Source: Chrysochromulina parva
Lineage: Eukaryota; Haptophyta; Prymnesiales; Chrysochromulinaceae
Assembly: GCA_002887195.1 (NCBI GenBank)
Contig: PJAB01001799.1
Span: forward strand, 1-12,162
Length of the DNA: 12,162 bases
Direction: 5' to 3'
Below are positions 7,086 to 12,162 of the stretch, piece after piece. The position numbers and the translations under genes are program-made. The first letter of the stretch is position 1. Each line of letters starts with the position of its first letter. The notes under the pieces were generated by a model. It did no database searches, was not told where the DNA came from, and saw only the letters and a program-made list of their open reading frames with translations.

Positions 7086-8434
7086 TCACCCTTCGCCTGT
7101 GCTACCACCGATGCCATCAAAGATCCCGTTGGAGCCCTTGAGCCACTCGTTGTCCTTGTAGCATGCGAGCGTTGGCCTCTGGGGAATGTTGGCTCTCTGC
7201 TGAGCGGTGGGCTCTTCGTCTTTGAAGAGTGCCAACGCGAACTCCTGGATCGTGCACGCGAGCGGCCATGTCAGAATAGGCGTCCGTACCGGGTCCAGGG
7301 CGATGCGCGGCTTTCTGCAGACGCACCTTGTACGAGAGGTTGCCAGAACCATCGACATCGTACTTGTTGAATAGAGCCTGGCAGGTCTCGCGAGGCATCC
7401 CGCCAGGACCCGGGCGGACACCGCTGACGTGCATGCCGAAGCGCTCGAGCGCCTTAATGAATTCATCAAGGCCGATGACACCAGAGCCGTTCGTGTCAAG
7501 GTGACGGAAGGCGAGCTCGCACGTGCGCCTGCTGTTGGTGTTGGGCGGCGTCTTCTGGTAAATCGTACCCTTCAGCTTAAACTCGAGCAGCTCGACGTCG
7601 GCGCGCGAGGTGAACTTGACCGCCGGGACCTTGGAGCCATCAGGCAACTTCTGCTTCAGATGCGCCCACGTACCAGCCATAATGGCGCCAAAGTAGTCGT
7701 CCGATTCGATGGGTGCCGACATCTCCTCATAGTAGCGGATCCATTCGTCGAGCGTGATCTTCCCCGCCACCTCCTCAAAGGAGTTGACGAACTCTTGCAA
7801 CGCCTCCTCTTTGCGCATCTTGCCCGCAACGACAGCCGGGTGCTTGGTCACGCTGTAAATGGCACTGATGTCGTCGATGCTCAGGTAGCCACGCTCGCCG
7901 CCAATCCTGAAAACAACGGCGTGTGAGCAACAGGCATGAGACATGGGATCGCCATGGGCTCGGGGAACGGCGCGTGGCGCGGGCGCGCGCGCGGCCCATG
8001 GCCTTCCACATCGAGCGTCGCTGCCTGGTCATGCCTGGGTGCCGGGCCTAAGGGCGCCCCCTCTGTGCGCGGCACGCTCTCGCTCCCGTGGGCAGTGCGC
8101 ACTTGTCCAGCACGTCGAAGATCTTCTTGACCATGGCTTTGCGGACCGGGCTGAGACGGCCACGCACAGCACGCAGCAACTCATGGTAGCTAACCATATC
8201 GTGGCCATCTTTGTCGAAGGCCTTCACGAGCGTATGCACGTCCGTCGTGGACAGGCCCAGCTGGTTGAGCTTGCACGCCTGCTCGAACTCCTCGGCGTCG
8301 AGAACGCCAGTCTTACTGCGGTCGACAATCTTGAAGTGGCGAGCAAGACCGCGGATCCCCTCGGCGCCGCGGCGCTTGAGTGCAGAGCGCAGCTTATCCA
8401 GCACGGCTTTAGCTTCCGGAGCATCCTCTGCCAT
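7086..8434 (-). CDS. Calcyphosin-like protein with six EF-hands, 3 exons
   Basis: Calcium-binding regulatory protein of 356 residues. Exons are 8103-8434, 7327-7906 and 7086-7244. EF-hand loops: EF1 D38-E49 (DRSKTGVLDAEE); EF2 D74-E85, with Asp instead of Gly at position 6; EF3 near 110-123, degenerate and two residues longer; EF4 near 155-165, degenerate; EF5 D248-E259 (DTNGSGVIGLDE); EF6 D294-E305 (DVDGSGNLSYKE). EF5 and EF6 are canonical and probably the main calcium sites. The middle region (D-D-I-S-A-I-Y, then K-H-P, then T-L-D-E-W-I-R-Y-Y-E-E-M-S-A-P-I) matches the calcyphosin pattern of paired EF-hands ending in Y-Y-x-x-x-S-A-x-I. Calcyphosin-type proteins are often flagellar or signalling components; no target signal is visible here. 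The start ATG sits in a good context (ACAATGG). Confidence 0.9.
7245..7326 (-). other. Intron 2 of the calcyphosin-like gene (GT-AG, 82 nt, phase 0)
   Basis: The donor is AAG/GTGCGT and the acceptor is CCAG/GAG. The splice joins S-Y-K to E-F-A-L, supplying the 12th (calcium-ligating Glu) residue of EF6. Without splicing the ORF runs on in an unrelated sequence and loses that ligand. Confidence 0.93.
7907..8102 (-). other. Intron 1 of the calcyphosin-like gene (GT-AG, 196 nt, phase 2)
   Basis: The donor is ACAA/GTGCGC and the acceptor is TTTTCAG/G. Splicing forms Lys111 and joins V-L-D to K-I-G-G-E-R-G-Y-L. The body is very GC-rich, with a run of CG/GC dinucleotides at about 7976-7996. Confidence 0.88.
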
Positions 8435-8987
8435 TGTTCAATTGAGCGACGCTGGTGCCTCTGCTCCTGCCTTTTGTCGTCGCGCTACCGGTTCGCATAC
8501 CGACATCCGATTACAATCGTCATCACTGAGTTTGGCCTCCATAACGCTCTGCGGGTCACCAGTAAAATGTGAGTCGGACGCATAAAAGGTGGACGTTCGG
8601 TGACACGATTGTATCTCACCGACATAGTTCCGAGGCTTGCTGGCTTGGTTCGGGCCGAAGAGCCCCGCGTTACCGCGTTACATTTAGGCTCCGGGAACCT
8701 ATCTCTAGGCACGGTCCGTTCGCGCTGAAACGGGACCGCGCGGTCTGGGCCCGAAGCGACCGCTGGCGCACCTCTGTCACCGCTCCACAGAACTATGGAT
8801 GCGGGAAGCGTCCCGCGGGAACCGTCCCGCGCGCGCCGATTCCACACGGGACGGTGGGCTGGGGGACTCATCACTTCCCTACGCACCGGCGCCCGCCCCC
8901 GCGCGCAGCAGATTACGATCTCCCGTTTACCGACGCGTGAAATGTGTGGTGCCTCGCGACTTTCGTCCGAGTTGCGTGCGAGTTAGC
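8435..8987. promoter_or_regulatory. Divergent promoter region, EF-hand / DUF1995 genes
   Basis: These 553 bases lie between opposing ATGs. The right half has several CGGGAC/GTCCCG words, including a 14-bp tandem repeat at 8801-8828. The frame of the DUF1995 gene is open back to about 8799, but the residues it would add look non-conserved, so I treat this part as 5' UTR and promoter. Confidence 0.5.
8801..8828. repeat. 14-bp tandem repeat with inverted-repeat character
   Basis: Two adjoining units, GCGGGAAGCGTCCC and GCGGGAACCGTCCC, differ at one base. GCGGGA and TCCCGC make the pair able to fold. Further CGGGAC words lie at about 8730-8740 and 8845-8855. It could be a protein-binding site or a chance GC-rich duplication. 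Confidence 0.75.
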
Positions 8988-10014
8988 ATGCTCCACCTCA
9001 TGCGCACCGCATTCCTTATCAGCGCGCCGCTCATACGGCCGACGGCGCCTCGCGCGCCCGCACCGCTAATGGTCAAGTTCCCCGAAAGCCCCAAGGAGGT
9101 CGCGACTGAGATGTCGCTCGCGGTGCAGGCGGCGCTCAGTGATGGCAAACGCAGGCTCGAGATCGCGCTGCCCGACGGTCTACAATTTGGCCTCTTTGGC
9201 CAGCCTCCAGGCAAGCAGGAGCTCGGCGATCCCGATTACGACCCGCCAGCTGTTCAGACGCAACGCGCCGACATCGAGCTGGCCTACCTCGCAGCTGAGA
9301 TCTTCCAAAAGCTCGGCGAGGGCGTGGCGTGTGTTCTTCCCGATGCCACCGCGCTCGAGCAGGCCGAACGCTGCTGGACCAAGGGCGGCACTCCGCTGCG
9401 AACGCGGCTCGTCGGCAGCGCGGCAGAATTGGATGGCAAACCCGCAGGCTTTGGTGGCGGCCGTGGCGCTGCCGTGAGCGATGCGCCACTGCGTGTGCTG
9501 CTGGTGCTGCGTGCGAAGAAGGCGACGCTCGCTGCGCTTGAGCCCATCGTCGCACCGATGGGTGACGAGGTGCTCGTGCTGCTGCTCAATCCGGCGCGGC
9601 TCAAGTCCGGAGGCACGCGCTCTGATGACGTCTGATGACCTCTGATGACCTCTGATGACGTCTGATTACGTCGAGGCATGCGCTCTGATGACCTCTGATG
9701 ACCTATGATTGCCTCCCTCATCAGGTACGCGCTCCGGCTTTACGCCGACGTTTGTGCTCCGTGACAACCCGCACCCCGGCTGGCGCGGCGGGCTCCTTTA
9801 TCGACGCTACCCGCAGCAGTGGGGCTTGGGTGTGGGGGCGGCGCGAGGGCGCGCCGTCGTGCACGGCCGCTCCGAGCAGCAGCCCACGCTCGACGAGATT
9901 GAGGCCGCCTTCGAGAAGATCAAGTCCGACACGAGTCTCATCTCCACGGCAGGCGGGCTGCTCTCTGCCTCAGGCGCGGCGGCCGCCTTGGAACGGCGCA
10001 TGCCAGTCGCATAG
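8988..10014 (+). CDS. DUF1995 domain protein (LPA3-like), plastid, 2 exons
   Basis: 304 residues from exons 8988-9612 and 9725-10014. DUF1995 proteins are found in plants, algae and cyanobacteria; the Arabidopsis member LPA3 assists photosystem II assembly. The pattern fits along the length: FPESPKE near residue 31, G-K-R-R-L-E-I-A-L-P at 53-62, a helix (A-Y-L-A-A-E-I-F) before V-A-C-V-L-P-D at 113-119, a V-L-V-L-L-L-N-P strand at 195-202, then P-T-F-V-L-R-D and the hallmark G-L-L-Y-R-R-Y-P-x-x-W (231-241). I chose the ATG at 8988 because it begins a short hydrophobic and Pro/Arg-rich leader (M-L-H-L-M-R-T-A-F-L-I-S-A-P) suited to plastid targeting. Upstream in-frame codons look non-coding. 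The intron uses a GC donor and looks like an introner. Biochemical function is unknown. Confidence 0.87.
9613..9724 (+). mobile_element. Introner-like GC-AG intron (112 nt) of the DUF1995 gene
   Basis: The only junction I found that keeps both halves of the family sequence is G/GCACGC to CATCAG/GT, phase 1, giving K-S-G-G-T-R-S-G-F-T-P-T-F. GT donors inside (9630, 9660, 9670) give the wrong phase or follow the in-frame stop at 9633. The flanks carry AGGCACGCGCTC (9611-9622) and AGGTACGCGCTC (9723-9734), a target-site-like duplication with one mismatch. The body starts CTGATGA (9620-9626) and ends TCATCAG (9718-9724), a 7-bp inverted repeat whose last two bases are the acceptor AG. The interior is 10-bp TCTGATGAC(C/G) repeats plus a third AGGCATGCGCTC at 9674-9685. 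Confidence 0.8.
9621..9713 (+). repeat. 10-bp tandem repeats TCTGATGACS inside the intron
   Basis: Five units lie at 9621-9670 (the last is TCTGATTACG). After a 13-bp spacer three more lie at 9684-9713 (the last is TATGATTGCC). The array sets the body of the intron and carries stops when read through. Confidence 0.92.
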
Positions 10015-10502
10015 ATCATACATATGTTCGTGAGCGGTAGTGTGCCCTGTCCCGGTGGAGAGAGTGCGTGGGGTTTTGTGGAGCGTTGCCGTTATGGCTT
10101 GGGGGGGAGACTGTGAATTGATCCGATTCAGTCCGTCAGGTCAGTTTCGTCATAAAGTTTCGTCGCCGGGTCCGCGGTCTCCCCCCGCGCTCACCACAGA
10201 CCACCGTCTCAAGGGACGGCTCCGCTCCCCTCGTCGGTCAACACAAGTACTGATCCGCGACCGTTGTCGTACCGCGGTATAGCCATTGGTTCGTGAGGTT
10301 CTTGTGTCTGTCTTTTCTTCAACACGCGCAGTGCCGTACCCGGTAAATGTAGCACCGGTTGTCGCGTCAATTGTGTTTTAACTTTCACGCGCACGCAGGG
10401 GTCATGTAAGGTGTGTGTGTATCCTGAGCGGGCAGTAACAGAGCCGGAGCGCCGGTTGTCGCGACTGTCGTGTTCTCGTTCACACCGACATTCCGCACGC
10501 GC
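10015..10502. promoter_or_regulatory. Intergenic region upstream of the FKBP-like gene
   Basis: These 488 bases separate two genes on the same strand. They hold two AGTTTCGTC copies 13 bases apart (10143-10151 and 10156-10164) and a 12-bp direct repeat CCGGTTGTCGCG (10355-10366 and 10452-10463), the second copy ending 39 bases before the ATG. No coding region is credible here. Confidence 0.55.
10355..10463. repeat. Direct repeat CCGGTTGTCGCG, 97 bases apart
   Basis: Perfect 12-bp copies lie at 10355-10366 and 10452-10463. Similarity seems to continue a little to the right, with GTGTT followed by TCAC in both, so an imperfect longer duplication is possible. It lies upstream of or within the 5' UTR of the FKBP-like gene. 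Confidence 0.75.
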
Positions 10503-11213
10503 ATGATCGCGATCATTTTGTTAGTGGCGGCGCATGTGCCACGCCGTATCGTTCTCTCGAATGCCGCGGCCGCAACGCTCGCCGCACCACTATCGGCTGC
10601 CCACGCGGTTGCATACCGGGCAGAACCCTTTTCCGCAGCTTCGCAGCCAGGTCGTGCCAAGGCAAAATGCCGTGACATCGAGAGTTGCCAAGCAGAGGGT
10701 GAGCGGAGGGCAGTGGAGTTGGAAGAGAAGGCAGGGCCGCTTCGCAATGTCGGACCAATTGGAGCCAATGGATTGGGCCGTGTGCGCTACCGTGCGATGA
10801 AGGAGTCGGGCGAGGGCCCTGCACTGCGCCTGGGCGATACTGCCGAAATAAGATTCGATGTTGCCTCAACCGGCGGATACTACATGTTCGGGATACCCTC
10901 GCGAGTACCCGGCGCAGCGACGCAAGAGATTTTGGACACGTACCGCATCGTCCTCGGCCAGCGCGACGTTCCGGTGGGCGTGGAGCTTGCACTTGAAGGC
11001 GCGCACAAGGGCGACTTGCGGCGAATTGAGGTGCCTCCGGACCTGGGCTTTGCGACGAGCGATTGGAAGCCCGCGCCCAGCGGCTTCAGCGGCAGGCAGC
11101 GGCTCGAGAATTACAGGTTGACGCTCACGGGCAACGGGCTGCGCCCGGGATACGATGCGAGCATCCTCTTCCAGGTAGAGGTCGTGCGAGTGCGCCCGGC
11201 GACTCCGACATGA
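10503..11213 (+). CDS. FKBP-fold protein, predicted thylakoid lumen
   Basis: 236 residues. The N-terminus looks multipartite: a hydrophobic signal (M-I-A-I-I-L-L-V-A-A-H), then R14-R15 followed by an Ala/Leu-rich stretch ending A-H-A near residue 35, like a twin-arginine lumen signal. A Cys pair follows (C56-R-D-I-E-S-C62), then a charged helix. The FKBP-like domain spans about 93-231: G-R-V-R-Y-R-A-M-K, G-D-T-A-E-I-R-F-D-V, G-V-E-L-A-L-E-G, G-D-L-R-R-I-E-V-P-P-D-L-G-F and a final F-Q-V-E-V-V-R-V strand. This fits plastid FKBPs with an insert near 186-215. Several ligand-pocket aromatics of FKBP12 (the F-D pair and the Trp on the pocket floor) do not appear conserved, so prolyl isomerase activity is doubtful. 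The start is the ATG at 10503; the longer frame begins only with GTG at 10470. Confidence 0.82.
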   Translation: MIAIILLVAAHVPRRIVLSNAAAATLAAPLSAAHAVAYRAEPFSAASQPGRAKAKCRDIESCQAEGERRAVELEEKAGPLRNVGPIGANGLGRVRYRAMKESGEGPALRLGDTAEIRFDVASTGGYYMFGIPSRVPGAATQEILDTYRIVLGQRDVPVGVELALEGAHKGDLRRIEVPPDLGFATSDWKPAPSGFSGRQRLENYRLTLTGNGLRPGYDASILFQVEVVRVRPATPT

Positions 11214-11914
11214 ATGGCAGTCAGGAATGCGTGCGAGACGCAGTCTCGTATCCGTGTGTGACCGTGCGTGTCCCGGCTCCCCCCGGTGTCTTCTAACCGG
11301 TGATGAGTGTGAAATGCGCTCTGCGGAATCCGATGTATGGTTGCTTACACCTAACCGGGTGCCCTAAGGGTGCCCATTGCGGGTGCCGGGGTACTGTGTG
11401 CGTGTGTGGTCCTGCTTTATTCCCTTTAATTCACACCGCACACACAGCCGCCCCCTGCGAACCCGACCCTGCCGCCTCCCGCTCCCAGAGCGCCTCCCCG
11501 CGCAATTTGTGACTGAGGCTTCAAGAAGAAAAGTAAGGAAAAAGACGAAAGCGTCGCCCAGCGTCCAATGGCCATTGCCAGCGTCAACCGTGGTTCCGTG
11601 GAGCGTGGACCATTCCGTCAACGGCAACGCTATTTAATTGTGCGTCTTGGTGACATGAGACAGAAAATGTAGAAAACCTCTTTGCACTTTCTGTGCACAC
11701 TTGTAACGACGTTGTAACGACGATTTCAAGCTATTTTTGGTCAAGGGCAGGGAACCGAGGAAATTGCCTGGCAAGTTTGTGGAAGTTGTGTGGCAGATTC
11801 CGATTCCATTGCGGCACACCTCCGAAGACGTCCGAGGACGCCACGACGCGGGTTGCCCCTTGCACGACGGGTCAGTCAGAGTCCAGGTCAGAGTTCCCCG
11901 ACACAACAGTAGCG
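11214..11914. promoter_or_regulatory. Intergenic region upstream of the ABC transporter gene
   Basis: These 701 bases lie between two genes on the same strand: the 3' UTR of the FKBP-like gene and the promoter and 5' UTR of the ABC transporter. Contents: three GGGTGCC words (11357, 11368, 11381), a purine-rich patch (about 11520-11550), and an 11-bp tandem TTGTAACGACG (11701-11722). The transporter frame is open well upstream of 11915, back to about 11750, but I found no in-frame ATG there. No RNA gene seen. Confidence 0.5.
11701..11722. repeat. 11-bp perfect tandem repeat
   Basis: TTGTAACGACG occurs twice head to tail (11701-11711, 11712-11722), about 190 bases before the ABC transporter ATG. 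The unit length equals that of the repeat at 4281-4302, but the sequence is unrelated. Confidence 0.85.
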
Positions 11915-12162
11915 ATGTCATCAATGACTGTCGAGCCCACGCCCACACTAGGTGATTTGGAGGGTGCCAGCGAATTCCCAGCTCCGAAAGGCTCAGCGAA
12001 AGACAATGGTGTCGCTGTCAGCATTGAATCGATCATGTACACGGTGAACAAAAAGAAGGACAAGCTCGTCATCCTCGACGGGATCACCGCCATCTTCGCG
12101 CCGGGAAAGATGACCGCGCTCATGGGCCCCTCAGGCTGCGGGAAAACAACGCTGCTCGACGT
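11915..12162 (+). CDS. ABCG-type ABC transporter, 3'-truncated by window edge
   Basis: The first 82 residues of a transporter ATPase are visible. A polar N-terminal tail (about 1-34) leads into the start of a nucleotide-binding domain: V-S-I-E-S-I-M-Y-T-V, then L-V-I-L-D-G-I-T-A-I-F-A-P-G-K-M-T-A-L-M, then the Walker A motif G71-P-S-G-C-G-K-T-T. The phrase L-D-G-(I/V)-x-A-x-F-x-P-G-x-(M/L)-T-A-(L/I)-M-G-P-S-G-(C/A)-G-K-T-T is typical of ABCG/White half-transporters and PDR-type proteins, where the ATPase domain precedes the membrane domain. The first ATG of the stretch is at 11915, with a second at 11924. Walker B, the signature and the membrane segments lie beyond the window, so substrate and half or full size cannot be told. 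Confidence 0.88.
   Translation, partial: MSSMTVEPTPTLGDLEGASEFPAPKGSAKDNGVAVSIESIMYTVNKKKDKLVILDGITAIFAPGKMTALMGPSGCGKTTLLD

Noticed and set aside
8799..8987. N-terminal extension of the DUF1995 protein from 8799
   Set aside because: The residues are Arg/Pro/Ala-rich, overlap a 14-bp non-coding-looking tandem repeat, and precede a better leader starting at 8988.
9630..9671. GT dinucleotides at 9630, 9660 and 9670 as canonical donors for the DUF1995 intron
   Set aside because: 9630 gives a phase that does not match the acceptor at 9724, and the later ones follow the in-frame stop at 9633. Only the GC at 9613 joins the conserved halves in frame.
9620..9724. Intronic box C/D snoRNA, because TGATGA (box C) and CTGA (box D) recur
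   Set aside because: The boxes come from a 10-bp tandem repeat and overlap each other. There is no room for guide segments and no terminal stem with a single C/D pair in the expected order.
11349..11390. Telomere-like CCTAACC/CCCTAAG words
   Set aside because: Only isolated words, not an array of a telomeric unit. The surroundings are an ordinary intergenic region between two genes.

Overview
The window reads as nuclear DNA of a GC-rich unicellular eukaryotic alga whose plastid is of secondary, red-algal type. Three spliced genes are visible, with spliceosomal introns that restore conserved protein families across their junctions. At least four of the nine genes appear plastid-directed. Two proteins, ribulose-phosphate epimerase and a thioredoxin-like protein, begin with a short signal peptide followed directly by Phe (ANA/F and VSS/F). 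That is the ASAF-type bipartite presequence of heterokonts, haptophytes and cryptophytes. A pelagophyte-like heterokont or a haptophyte would fit best; the species cannot be settled from the sequence.

Layout, left to right. <1-573 (+) is the 3' part of a low-complexity gene ending in a GYF_2/DUF4339-like domain. 1127-3025 (-) encodes an unrecognised 632-residue, mostly disordered protein with three families of internal repeats. 3357-4040 (+) is a plastid thioredoxin-like protein with a CRMC active site. 4501-5552 (-) is plastid ribulose-phosphate 3-epimerase in two exons. 5837-6490 (+) is an AIG1/FAR-17a (ADTRP) family membrane protein that keeps the Thr and His of the lipid hydrolases. 7086-8434 (-) is a six-EF-hand calcyphosin-like protein in three exons. 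8988-10014 (+) is a DUF1995 (LPA3-like) protein in two exons. 10503-11213 (+) is an FKBP-fold protein with thylakoid-lumen targeting signals. 11915->12162 (+) is the start of an ABCG-type ABC transporter, cut by the window edge just after its Walker A motif.

The first seven genes alternate strand strictly. This gives three head-to-head promoter regions (3026-3356, 5553-5836, 8435-8987) and three tail-to-tail gaps (574-1126, 4041-4500, 6491-7085). There is no operon-like structure and no shared pathway across the window. Plastid carbon metabolism, redox and photosystem-related functions recur: RPE, thioredoxin-like, DUF1995 and lumenal FKBP.

The most interesting signal is the 112-nt intron of the DUF1995 gene (9613-9724). 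It has a GC donor lying inside a target-site-like duplication, and its acceptor AG is the last two bases of a short terminal inverted repeat. Its body is built from 10-bp TCTGATGACS repeats, and a third copy of the flanking motif lies inside it. Related sequence recurs near 666-727. This is the architecture expected of an introner, a transposon-like element that creates introns. The second most interesting item is the uncharacterised repeat protein at 1127-3025.
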